13,909 nucleotides of DNA from an uncultured Prevotella sp. (GTDB lineage Bacteria > Bacteroidota > Bacteroidia > Bacteroidales > Bacteroidaceae): the NCBI GenBank assembly GCA_905234355.1, contig CAJOHP010000037.1, positions 1-13,909 on the forward strand. Direction: 5' to 3'. Each line of letters begins with the position of its first letter. Positions within the stretch are counted from its first letter, which is position 1. The notes beneath the pieces are model-generated. The model saw only the letters and a program-made list of their open reading frames with translations. It searched no databases and was not told where the DNA came from. Made by a program: the position numbers and the translations under genes. Of this stretch, positions 1 through 7,208 are shown one piece after another.

Positions 1-94
1 ATCAATTCTTTTCATGGGTAAATTCTCTAATTCTCTAATTCTTGATAGACAAAGACTTTACTTCCTTTATGGGGGTGGGAAAGTTCAGTTTAAT

Positions 95-102
95 TACCTT
101 TG
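95..102 (+). promoter_or_regulatory. orphan Bacteroidetes-type -7 element
   Basis: TACCTTTG followed by CACC fits the TAnnTTTG -7 consensus of the Bacteroidetes primary sigma factor and resembles the four promoters elsewhere in this window. There is no clear TTTG 19-21 bases upstream and no plus-strand gene downstream. If active it would transcribe antisense to the 3' end of the LtaS-like gene. It may be chance or a relic. Confidence 0.25.
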
Positions 103-116
103 CACCAAATATCCAT

Positions 117-183
117 GCTTTATGCCTGTCCGAATGCGTTGTGCGGTGGTGTGCTGTAGGGACGGGCTTTATGCCTGTCCGAA
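117..183. repeat. 18-bp direct repeat pair
   Basis: GCTTTATGCCTGTCCGAA occurs exactly at 117-134 and again at 166-183, a 49-base offset. The second copy forms the right arm of the hairpin at 160-180; the first copy lacks the matching left arm. The arrangement suggests a duplicated half of an intergenic hairpin element. I do not know its genome-wide copy number. Confidence 0.75.
160..180 (-). terminator. candidate hairpin terminator of miaB-ABC-LtaS operon
   Basis: GGACGGGC (160-167) pairs with GCCTGTCC (173-180) around a TTTAT loop: eight pairs, one of them G-T. It lies 13 bases beyond the stop codon of the minus-strand LtaS-like gene, the right place for a terminator. There is no U-run after it on the minus strand, so intrinsic termination is uncertain. 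It may instead be a REP-like dispersed element. Confidence 0.4.
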
Positions 184-193
184 ACTGCGGGCC

Positions 194-2044
194 TCACTTG
201 CCGGCGAGGTCGTGCGACGTGAGCTGCAGCAGGGCGCGGGCCACACGCAGGCGCCGAGCGGCGTCGCCACCCTCGTGAGCCACGACGTGCTGGGCGTCGA
301 GGTCGTAGGCCGTGAAGCCCAGCGAGTCGTAGAGCGTCATGCCGTTGTTGAACGTATGCCACGCCATGGGGCGGCAATAACCCTGGCTGGCCACATCGCG
401 GCTGAAGGCAAACTGTCTGTGGCCGATGCCCATCTGCCCGAGCAGCGTGGCGGCCAGGTCGCTCTGATTGCACAGGCGCGAGAGGACGCACGGACGGCGC
501 ACGGCACCGCCCAGCCACAGCATGGGGATGTGGTTGTAGAGCCGCGTGGTCTCGTCGATGCCGCGGTAACGATAGCCGTGGTCGGGCATGACGACGACGA
601 GCAGGTCGCGCCACTGCGGCGTCTGCCGCAGGCTGTCGATGAAGAGGCCGAGCGAGTGGTCGAGATAGTGGAAGGCATTGTAGACGGGGTCGTCGAGCAC
701 CCGTGTGGGCACGTCCCACGGCTCGTGGCTGGAGAGCGTGAGCAGCGTCTTCATCCAGCGGCCACCGGCCGGCTCGCGGCGGATGTCGCTGAGCAGCGCG
801 CTGAACATCAGGTCGTCGCGCACGCCCCACTGCGCCGTGCGCTGCCAGTGGGACGGGTAGTCGGACTTCCAGCGCAGACGGCTGTAGCCCGTGCCCATGA
901 CATAGGAGCGCATGTTGGTGAAGTTGATGTCGCCGCCATAGAAGAAGCTGCTCTGGTAGCCCTCGGCCGAGAGCGCCGAGGCGATGGAGGGCAGCTTGTG
1001 GCTCTTCTCCGGTATCTTCATCACCGACGTCACGGGGAAGGCGGGATAGCCGCTCAGCGCGCTCACCACGCCCTTGTCGGTGCGCCACGAGTTGGCATAG
1101 CACTGCGTGAAGCTCACCCCCTCGCGGGCCAGCTGGTTCAGCCGCGGCGTGATCTCGGGATGGCCGCCCACGGCGGTGAACTGCGCCCCGCAGCTCTCCA
1201 TGAGCACGATGACGATGTTGGGCCGACGTGTGGTGAGCAGCGTGTCGGGCCGGGTGCTGTCGGTATAGAACAGGCTGTCGGTGAGACGGCGGCACTCGGC
1301 CTCGGCGAAGTAGTCGTAGCGCTCGACGTTGCTGCCCGACTTGCCGAGCGACGAGAGGAAGGAGAAGACGGGGTTGACAGCCGCATGATTGAGAAACTGC
1401 TGCTGCGAGTAGTACACCTGCCCGATGTTGGTGGTCGACTCGCCCAGGCCGCCGCGTATGCCGATGACCATCAGGGGCATGCACAGCACATAGAAGGCGG
1501 TCTCGGCAAGCTTTGCTTTTGTCGGGCGGTGCGAGGGTGACGGGGTTTTCCCAGATGCGGGGGTACGGCGGTGCGAGGGTGCGGGAAGACCCCGGAAAAC
1601 GGCAAACAGCACGGCCGCCACCACGGCCACGAGCAGCACCCTGACCACCAGATAGGCGGTGCTCACGCTGGCCATGGCATCGGCCGGCGTGGCCAGATAC
1701 TGCAGGCACGAGGCATCGAGCTTGAACTGCCAGAAGGGATAGAGACTCACGTCGGCAACAAAGGCCAGGCTGAAGGCCAGCGCCACCACACCATAATATA
1801 TAAGGAACACGCGACGGGGCACGCTCCTCCACACGGCGGCGATAGTGAGCAGAAAGGGCAGGGCAAGGAAGTAGAGCGCGGTGGAGAGGTCGAGGCTCAG
1901 GCCGTGCAGGAGCACGTCGGCCACATCGGCCGCACTGAAGGGATGGGCAGCGCGCTGGCTGACCAGGAACAGCACCTTGGCCACAAGGAAGACGGCCACG
2001 GTGAGCACGTAGAACCGGAGTAGATAAGCCAGACGTCGCTTCAT
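194..2044 (-). CDS. LtaS-like membrane sulfatase-fold phosphotransferase
   Basis: A 616-residue protein of the alkaline-phosphatase/sulfatase superfamily with the layout of lipoteichoic acid synthase LtaS: five hydrophobic helices (about 7-28, 52-72, 77-98, 130-150 and 180-196), then a periplasmic catalytic domain from about 272. Candidate metal and catalytic residues match LtaS: Glu283 in VLMES, nucleophile Thr322 in RTDKG, His440 in SSHEPWD, and Asp488-His489 in MPDHG. LtaS relatives move phosphoglycerol or phosphoethanolamine groups onto glycans or lipids. Gram-negative Bacteroidales lack classical lipoteichoic acid, so the substrate here is unknown. The ATG at 2044 is chosen because an in-frame extension to 2182 would run into the upstream ABC gene. 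The cytoplasmic loop between helices 4 and 5 is a Pro/Ser/Arg/Lys-rich linker carrying an in-frame repeat. It is last in the minus-strand operon, 22 bases after the exporter. Confidence 0.88.
   Translation of the reverse strand: MKRRLAYLLRFYVLTVAVFLVAKVLFLVSQRAAHPFSAADVADVLLHGLSLDLSTALYFLALPFLLTIAAVWRSVPRRVFLIYYGVVALAFSLAFVADVSLYPFWQFKLDASCLQYLATPADAMASVSTAYLVVRVLLVAVVAAVLFAVFRGLPAPSHRRTPASGKTPSPSHRPTKAKLAETAFYVLCMPLMVIGIRGGLGESTTNIGQVYYSQQQFLNHAAVNPVFSFLSSLGKSGSNVERYDYFAEAECRRLTDSLFYTDSTRPDTLLTTRRPNIVIVLMESCGAQFTAVGGHPEITPRLNQLAREGVSFTQCYANSWRTDKGVVSALSGYPAFPVTSVMKIPEKSHKLPSIASALSAEGYQSSFFYGGDINFTNMRSYVMGTGYSRLRWKSDYPSHWQRTAQWGVRDDLMFSALLSDIRREPAGGRWMKTLLTLSSHEPWDVPTRVLDDPVYNAFHYLDHSLGLFIDSLRQTPQWRDLLVVVMPDHGYRYRGIDETTRLYNHIPMLWLGGAVRRPCVLSRLCNQSDLAATLLGQMGIGHRQFAFSRDVASQGYCRPMAWHTFNNGMTLYDSLGFTAYDLDAQHVVAHEGGDAARRLRVARALLQLTSHDLAGK
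1525..1581. repeat. 15-bp direct repeat inside the LtaS-like gene
   Basis: GGCGGTGCGAGGGTG occurs exactly at 1525-1539 and 1567-1581. The 42-base offset is a multiple of three, so the coding frame is kept. On the coding strand the copies give the related peptides PSHRRTP and PSHRPTK in the linker between membrane helices 4 and 5. Confidence 0.8.
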
Positions 2045-2055
2045 AGTCGATTTTC

Positions 2056-2067
2056 CTCTCTCTCTCT
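2056..2067 (-). repeat. (CT)6 microsatellite before the LtaS-like start
   Basis: Six CT units (read as GA on the coding strand) fill most of the 22-base gap between the ABC exporter and the LtaS-like gene and touch the exporter's TAA stop. The purine tract on the mRNA side, ending GAGAGG about 11 bases before the ATG, could serve as a loose ribosome-binding region. Confidence 0.6.
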
Positions 2068-3932
2068 TACACCTGCTGCATGTCGTGTAGCTTCTTGTAG
2101 TAGCCGTCCTGTGCGAGGAGCGCCTCGTGGGTGCCGCGCTCCACGATGCGCCCTTCGTGCAGCACCACGATCTCGTCGGCATGCTTGATGGTCGACAGGC
2201 GGTGGGCTATGGCCACGGTGGTGCGCGTCTTCATGAGCCGCTCCAGGGCGTCCTGCACAAGGCGCTCGCTCTCGGTGTCGAGGGCCGACGTGGCCTCGTC
2301 GAGGATGAGGATGGGCGGGTTCTTCAGAATGGCACGCGCTATGCTCACGCGCTGACGCTGACCGCCGGAGAGACGGCCGCCACGGTCGCCTATGCAGGTG
2401 TCGAAGCCCTGCTCCGACTGCAAGATGAAGTCGCGGGCATTGGCTATGCGCGCTGCTTCGGATATCTGCTCGTCGGTGGCATTGTCGACACCAAACGAGA
2501 TGTTGTTGCGGAAAGAGTCGTTGAAGAGGATGGCCTCCTGGTTCACGTTGCCTATGAGCTGGCGCAGGTCGTGCAGACGCAGGTCCTTGACGTTGATGCC
2601 GTCGATGAGCACCTCGCCCTCCAGCACGTCGTAGTAGCGCGGGATGAGGTCGACGAGGGTCGATTTGCCCGAGCCCGACTGTCCTACGATGGCGATGGTC
2701 TTGCCCTTGGGGATGACGAGGCTGACGTCGCGCAGCACCCACTGCCCTCCCGAGCCATCCGGCTCGCCTGCCCGTTGCCTTTCGCCATAACGGAACGACA
2801 CATGGCGCAGCTCTATCTGGTGCTCAAAGGCAGCAATATGACGGGGCACGGCCGGCTCCCTGATATCGTTCTGGGCCAGCAGTATCTTGTCGATGCGCTC
2901 CATCGAGGCCAGACCCTTGGGAATGTTGTAGCCCGCCTTGGAAAACTCCTTCAGCGGGTTGATGATGGAGTAGAGTATCACCATGTAGTAGATGAACGTG
3001 GGGCCGGTGATGGTGTGGCCCTTGAGCACCAGTATACCGCCGAACCAGAGCACGATGACAATCATCAGCGTGCCGAGAAACTCGCTCATGGGATGGGCCG
3101 ACGCCTGCCGGATGTTCACCCGCATGAGGTCGTTGCGGTAGGCCGTGTTGACGCGGTCGAAGCGCGCGTTCATCTTCGCTTCGGCACAGAAGGCCTTGAT
3201 GATGCGCAGGCCGCCGAGCGTCTCCTCCACCTGGCTCATGGTGTCGCTCCACAGGGCCTGCGCCTTGATGCTCTGCGCCTTGAGCTTGCGGCCCACCAGA
3301 CCCATGAACCACCCCATGACGGGCACGATGACGAGCGTGAAGAGCGTGAGCTGCCAGGAGATGAAGACGAGCGTGGCGAAGTAGGCAATGATGAGCACGG
3401 GATTCTTGAACAGCATGTCGAGCGACGACATGATGCTGTTCTCCACCTCGGCCACGTCGCCGCTCATGCGGGCGATGATGTCGCCCTTGCGCTCCTCGCT
3501 GAAGAAGCCCAGCGGCAGCGAGGTGATTTTCTGGTAGAGCTGGTTGCGTATGTCGCGCACCACACCTGTGCGTATGGGCACGATGCAGGCCGTGGTGAGG
3601 AAGTAGGCACCGGTCTTGAGAAACGTGGTGGCCGCAAGGAAGAGGCCGATGAAGAGCAGCGTCGTCGTAGGACCGTAGTCGGCGATGAGCCCGTTGACCA
3701 GGTAGTTCAGGTTGTTCATCAGCACCTCCTGCGCATTGCTCCAGTCCCAGGCCATATAGGCAGTGGCCGCCTCGGCGTCGCCCGTCTGGAAGAGTATCTG
3801 CAGGATGGGGATGAGCGCTGCAAAGGAGAAGATGTTGAGCACGGCCGACAGCACGTTGAACACCACCGACAGCACCAGGTATCGCTTGTAAGGCGGCACA
3901 AACCGCCGCAGCACGCTAAGGAATTCTTTCAT
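2067..3932 (-). CDS. MsbA-like ABC exporter (fused permease and ATPase)
   Basis: A 621-residue half-transporter with an N-terminal six-helix membrane domain (about 1-340) fused to an ATP-binding domain (about 370-621); it should act as a homodimer in the inner membrane. The ATPase motifs are all present: A-loop Tyr382, Walker A GQSGSGKST (417-425), Q-loop Gln465, signature LSGGQ (521-525), Walker B ILILDE (541-546), D-loop SALD (549-552) and switch His577. Relatives include MsbA and other lipid or peptide exporters; sequence alone does not give the substrate. A Gly-rich insertion of about 12 residues (386-397) lies between the A-loop and Walker A. It is the middle gene of the operon, 50 bases after miaB and 22 bases before the LtaS-like gene. 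Sitting next to a membrane phosphotransferase is consistent with moving an envelope lipid, but that is inference. Confidence 0.93.
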   Translation of the reverse strand: MKEFLSVLRRFVPPYKRYLVLSVVFNVLSAVLNIFSFAALIPILQILFQTGDAEAATAYMAWDWSNAQEVLMNNLNYLVNGLIADYGPTTTLLFIGLFLAATTFLKTGAYFLTTACIVPIRTGVVRDIRNQLYQKITSLPLGFFSEERKGDIIARMSGDVAEVENSIMSSLDMLFKNPVLIIAYFATLVFISWQLTLFTLVIVPVMGWFMGLVGRKLKAQSIKAQALWSDTMSQVEETLGGLRIIKAFCAEAKMNARFDRVNTAYRNDLMRVNIRQASAHPMSEFLGTLMIVIVLWFGGILVLKGHTITGPTFIYYMVILYSIINPLKEFSKAGYNIPKGLASMERIDKILLAQNDIREPAVPRHIAAFEHQIELRHVSFRYGERQRAGEPDGSGGQWVLRDVSLVIPKGKTIAIVGQSGSGKSTLVDLIPRYYDVLEGEVLIDGINVKDLRLHDLRQLIGNVNQEAILFNDSFRNNISFGVDNATDEQISEAARIANARDFILQSEQGFDTCIGDRGGRLSGGQRQRVSIARAILKNPPILILDEATSALDTESERLVQDALERLMKTRTTVAIAHRLSTIKHADEIVVLHEGRIVERGTHEALLAQDGYYKKLHDMQQV

Positions 3933-3982
3933 TCTGACTTCTGAGGATTTGGCTTCTTAGGACTTGCTAATAACTATTTTTC

Positions 3983-5332
3983 TTAGGCATGCTCAAGCCT
4001 CCCCAGCAGCGTGGCGCTGGTCGAGCCGGTGATGCGCACGCTGACGGTCTGCCCTATGTGGCAGCCCTCCTTGGGAAACACCACCATCTTGTTCTGACCG
4101 GTGCGCCCGCAGAGCTGCTCGCGCGACCGCTTGGAGAATCCCTCGACGAGCACGGGGAAGACGAGACCCTCGTCAAGCCGGTTCTGCTCGGCCGAAATCT
4201 GCGTCTGCAGCTGTATCAGCTCGTTCAGCCGGCGCAGTTTCACCTCCTCGGGCACGTCGTCGGGCAGGTGGCGAGAGGCATAGGTGCCGGGACGCTCGCT
4301 GTACTTGAACATGAAGGCCGAGTCGTACTGCACCTCGCGCATGAGCGAGAGCGACAGCCGATGGTCGTCCTCCGTCTCGGAGTGATAGCCCACGAAGATG
4401 TCGGTGGTGATGCTGCAGTCGGGCACGATGCGGCGTATGGCAGCCACGCGGCCGAGATACCACTCGCGCGTGTACTTGCGGTTCATCAGCCCGAGGATGC
4501 GGTCGCTGCCGCTCTGCACCGGCAGATGGATGTGGTGGCACACGTTGGGCTCCTCGGCAATGACGCGCAGCGTCTCGTCGCTCATGTCCTTGGGATGGCT
4601 GGTGGTAAACCGCACACGCATCTCGGGAGCCTCGCGGGCCACAAGGCGGAGCAGCTCGCTGAAAGCTATCTCTGCTGAGCTATCAGCGCTGCAGCGCTCG
4701 CCAGGACCGCTGTAGCCACGGTAGGAGTTGACGTTCTGTCCCAGCAGCGTCAACTCCTTGAAGCCGCGGTCGCGCAGGTCGCGCACCTCACGCAGGATGC
4801 TCGCCACGTCGCGCGAACGCTCGCGGCCACGGGTATAGGGCACGATACAGTAGTGGCAGAAGTTGTTGCAGCCGCGCATGATGCTCACGTAGCCGCCTAT
4901 CTTGTGGCCCACGCCGATGCGCTGCGGCACCACGTCGCGATAGGTCTCGGTGCTCGAGAGCTCGGTGTCGATGGCCTTGTGGCCCAGCTCGGCCTGCGCG
5001 ATGAGGTCGGGCAACGAGAGATAGCTGTCGGGACCGCACACCAGGTCGGCGCCATGCTCATCGAGCAGATCGGCCTTCACACGCTCGGCCATGCAGCCCA
5101 GCACGCCGATGATGAGCCGGCGCGAACGACGCACGGCCTGCAGCGCCTCCAGACGGTGATAGATCTTCTGCTCGGCATTGTCGCGCACTGAGCAGGTGTT
5201 CAGGAAGACAGCATCGGCGTCGTCAACACTGTGGCACTGCTCGTAGCCTGCCATCTGCATCACCGATGCCACCACCTCGGAGTCCGCCACGTTCATCTGG
5301 CAACCGTAGGTCTCGATAAAGAGTCTTTTCAT
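3983..5332 (-). CDS. miaB: tRNA-2-methylthio-N6-dimethylallyladenosine synthase MiaB
   Basis: A 449-residue radical-SAM methylthiotransferase that adds a methylthio group to N6-isopentenyl-adenosine 37 of tRNAs reading codons that start with U. It is normal length with all three domains. The N-terminal UPF0004 domain opens with TYGCQMN and has cluster ligands Cys11, Cys47 and Cys80. The radical-SAM core has the CxxxCxxC cluster at Cys155, Cys159 and Cys162 in RGCNNFCHYCIVPYTRGRE. A C-terminal TRAM domain covers about 385-449. The start at 5332 gives the standard MKRLFIETYGCQMN beginning, about 22 bases after its promoter's -7 element. It is the first gene of the minus-strand operon and diverges from the 483-residue gene. 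Confidence 0.96.
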   Translation of the reverse strand: MKRLFIETYGCQMNVADSEVVASVMQMAGYEQCHSVDDADAVFLNTCSVRDNAEQKIYHRLEALQAVRRSRRLIIGVLGCMAERVKADLLDEHGADLVCGPDSYLSLPDLIAQAELGHKAIDTELSSTETYRDVVPQRIGVGHKIGGYVSIMRGCNNFCHYCIVPYTRGRERSRDVASILREVRDLRDRGFKELTLLGQNVNSYRGYSGPGERCSADSSAEIAFSELLRLVAREAPEMRVRFTTSHPKDMSDETLRVIAEEPNVCHHIHLPVQSGSDRILGLMNRKYTREWYLGRVAAIRRIVPDCSITTDIFVGYHSETEDDHRLSLSLMREVQYDSAFMFKYSERPGTYASRHLPDDVPEEVKLRRLNELIQLQTQISAEQNRLDEGLVFPVLVEGFSKRSREQLCGRTGQNKMVVFPKEGCHIGQTVSVRITGSTSATLLGRLEHA

Positions 5333-5346
5333 TGCTATAATAAGAA

Positions 5347-5386
5347 TTTTGCTGCAAAGTTACGAAATAATACCGATGCAGCAAAA
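5347..5386. repeat. 9-bp inverted repeat enclosing the miaB promoter
   Basis: TTTTGCTGC (5347-5355) and its exact complement GCAGCAAAA (5378-5386) are 22 bases apart. One arm covers the -33 element and the other the start-site end of the -7 element. It could be an operator for a dimeric repressor, or a by-product of promoter-like sequence. Confidence 0.55.
5355..5385 (-). promoter_or_regulatory. miaB operon promoter, Bacteroidetes type
   Basis: Read on the minus strand: -33 TTTG (5385-5382), 19 bases, then -7 TAACTTTG (5362-5355). This is a full match to the TTTG-N19-21-TAnnTTTG arrangement of the Bacteroidetes primary sigma factor. The start codon lies 22 bases further on, leaving a leader of roughly 15-20 bases. 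Confidence 0.75.
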
Positions 5387-5473
5387 CGATTTGGGAAGAT
5401 TAACGCCGACACAGCGCTGTCAGCACACTGTCAGCGCACTGCAGTCGCGTTGCCCTCAACGGCATATTTATAA

Positions 5474-5516
5474 GGTGGGTTCTATTAATTCCCAAAGCTA
5501 ATTAATAGAACCCACC
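5474..5516. repeat. perfect 17-bp inverted repeat in divergent spacer
   Basis: The arm at 5474-5490 (begins GGTGGGTTC) is exactly complementary to the arm at 5500-5516 (ends GAACCCACC) with a 9-base loop. Outer bases 5471-5472 also pair with 5518-5519 across one mismatch. It sits between the divergent miaB and 483-residue gene promoters, so it is not at the end of either gene. It could be a miniature repeat element, a regulatory hairpin, an insulator or the terminator of an unseen small RNA. Confidence 0.85.
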
Positions 5517-5561
5517 ATAAAGAAAAAACAGGGAAAAAGCACTGATTACATTTTTTTTTCG

Positions 5562-5569
5562 TAACTTTG
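5562..5569 (+). promoter_or_regulatory. -7 element for the 483-residue gene
   Basis: TAACTTTG followed by CAC, preceded by a nine-T run. No good TTTG is present 19-21 bases upstream, so the -33 half is weak or missing. The start codon is 55 bases after the element. Confidence 0.55.
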
Positions 5570-5624
5570 CACAATGACACGCTGCTGATGCACAGCTACT
5601 GAATACCTCTAACACCTGACATTT

Positions 5625-7076
5625 ATGGACAAGGAAACAAAAGACCAGCTGAAGCAGGCGCTTCAGATGACCGGCAGCAAACAGCTGCTGAAGTTTGTGA
5701 AAAGCTACGCCGCCAAAAACGACGAACTTGCCAAGGCCATCATCGAGAAGTTTATGCCCACCGTCGACACGCTGGACATAGAGAAAGCCGTGGGCGACTG
5801 CTTCAACCACAAGAAGAAAGGGGGCAGAAGGAGCTACGGACCATCGCTCGACTGGGCCACCATACGACGCGACATCAAGCGACTGCTCAAACAGCTGAAC
5901 TGCATCTGCGAACAGGGCAACCACGAGACGGCGGCAAGGGCGGCCCTGCACCTACTACAGACACTGGCCGAGGAGTTTATGACGGACTGCGTCTACGAAG
6001 ACTACAACTACGACAGAAGCGACTACAGCATAGACCAGACACTACAACTGCTGCACACCGTGCTCGTGAAGTCGCACACGATGAGCCGTGAGAGCAAGCT
6101 CGACATCATCGCTGCACTCAAGGAGGTAAAGGAAGAGAGAGCATACAAAAGCTATCTCTCATGCGACATCGGAAAGCTCATCAACAATGCGGAAGAAGCC
6201 GTACTCACACCCGAGGAGCTGCTCAAGCAGATAGACGCCAACATCAGAAAGACCAGCGACAACGCTGACAAGGCATACTACGTGGGATGGAAAATCACCC
6301 TGCTACATGATATGGACAGAAGCCAAGAAGCCTACGAGACGATGGACAAGCACGTCAACCTCGATCCCATAGCAGAGATGAAATACTCCAGACTCATGGA
6401 AGAGGAGAACTACGAGGCAGCCAAAGCATTCTGCCAGGACAGGATAGACTTCGGCAAGTCACACAACAGGAGCCTGGACCAATGGTACAAGAGATGGCTC
6501 GATGTGGCTACGCTCACCAACGACAAAGCCATACAGCGCGAGACAGCCAAATGGCTGTTCCTCAACGTCAACATCTCAAAAGATGCAAAAGAATACTACT
6601 ACACCTATCGACAGACATTTTCAGACGACGTATGGCCACAATATCGCGACAGCTTACTCAGCCTGAAAGAGAAAAAAAGCTACGATAAAGACCTCCTGCT
6701 CGGCATCTACGAGGAAGAGGGACTGCACGAACGCATCTTCCAAATCATAGACAAGATGAACACCATCGCCAACTGGAGCTATACCGTCAGGCCAAACAGC
6801 GGGGGAGAAAAAATGGCATACTTCGCCAAATATGCACGACTGCTCAGCGACCTGCAGAAGGAACATATTGAAGGTGAACTCGTGAAGACCATCAAAACAG
6901 TCGCCCAATATGCTCACACACGCGACCATTATGCCGAGGTGGCACGTGCACTGCACCTGCTAAGCATCAGCTGCGACAAAGGACAGACCGACGCACGACG
7001 ACTCGCAGCACAGATAGTAAGAGACAATCCCAGCCGACCGGCCTACAGAGAGGAGATACAACAATACGAATACTGA
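5625..7076 (+). CDS. hypothetical helical-repeat protein, 483 residues
   Basis: I do not recognise a named family. The protein is soluble-looking, very rich in charged residues, has no signal peptide or membrane segment, and appears almost wholly alpha-helical. A short basic glycine-containing stretch (KKKGGRR, 63-69) separates an N-terminal helical segment from the rest. Repeated helix-pair phrases resemble TPR or similar solenoid repeats: AARAALHLLQTLAEEF near 103-118, a unit near 214-277 (KAYYVGWKITLLHD, then NYEAAKAFC), and a late VARALHLLS. It loosely recalls the C-terminal helical part of SWIM zinc-finger proteins, but no zinc-binding CxC/H pattern is visible, so this is a guess. It has its own promoter, diverges from miaB and ends 132 bases before mnmG, which also has a promoter, so it is probably transcribed alone. 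Confidence 0.8.
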   Translation: MDKETKDQLKQALQMTGSKQLLKFVKSYAAKNDELAKAIIEKFMPTVDTLDIEKAVGDCFNHKKKGGRRSYGPSLDWATIRRDIKRLLKQLNCICEQGNHETAARAALHLLQTLAEEFMTDCVYEDYNYDRSDYSIDQTLQLLHTVLVKSHTMSRESKLDIIAALKEVKEERAYKSYLSCDIGKLINNAEEAVLTPEELLKQIDANIRKTSDNADKAYYVGWKITLLHDMDRSQEAYETMDKHVNLDPIAEMKYSRLMEEENYEAAKAFCQDRIDFGKSHNRSLDQWYKRWLDVATLTNDKAIQRETAKWLFLNVNISKDAKEYYYTYRQTFSDDVWPQYRDSLLSLKEKKSYDKDLLLGIYEEEGLHERIFQIIDKMNTIANWSYTVRPNSGGEKMAYFAKYARLLSDLQKEHIEGELVKTIKTVAQYAHTRDHYAEVARALHLLSISCDKGQTDARRLAAQIVRDNPSRPAYREEIQQYEY

Positions 7077-7149
7077 CCTGCAAAGTCACTCGTACTATCA
7101 TCTGATTCCTTCAGACAGGGAAGAGACATGGAAGATTTTGCACATTTGT

Positions 7150-7180
7150 TTTGCCAAAAAGGATTTTTATGATAACTTTG
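7150..7180 (+). promoter_or_regulatory. mnmG promoter, Bacteroidetes type
   Basis: -33 TTTG at 7150-7153, a 19-base spacer, then -7 TAACTTTG at 7173-7180, followed by CAGC. It has the same layout as the miaB promoter. The mnmG start codon is 29 bases past the element. No comparable promoter precedes apt or uvrC, so it may drive mnmG-apt-uvrC. Confidence 0.75.
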
Positions 7181-7208
7181 CAGCGAAAACAACAATAATG
7201 CAACGACG

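Larger units (their letters stand above)
1..193. other. intergenic left edge, no gene seen
   Basis: I see no convincing coding region here. The stretch holds an AT-rich 8-bp tandem repeat (two exact AATTCTCT units at 21-36 and a third, 6 of 8 matching, at 37-44). It also holds a promoter-like TACCTTTG at 95-102 on the plus strand, and the direct repeat and hairpin listed separately. It is the region downstream of the minus-strand operon that ends at 194. Confidence 0.6.

Noticed and set aside
14..1540. Long plus-strand open frame (about 508 codons) opposite the LtaS-like gene
   Set aside because: It is the antisense of a clear family member; GC-rich sequence keeps opposite frames open, and its translation shows repetitive His/Val/Ala/Arg-rich sequence with no domain.
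2127..3944. 605-codon plus-strand open frame opposite the ABC exporter
   Set aside because: The opposite strand has every ABC motif in order; this frame has none and is a composition artefact.
6943..6948. CACGTG cores at 6943, 11501 and 13146 as more parS sites
   Set aside because: All lie in coding sequence; the one at 11501 matches only the left half and the other two lack the GTT/AAC flanks.
7098..7115. Possible terminator after the 483-residue gene
   Set aside because: Only a five-pair stem (TCTGA/TCAGA) with no U-run; too weak to call.
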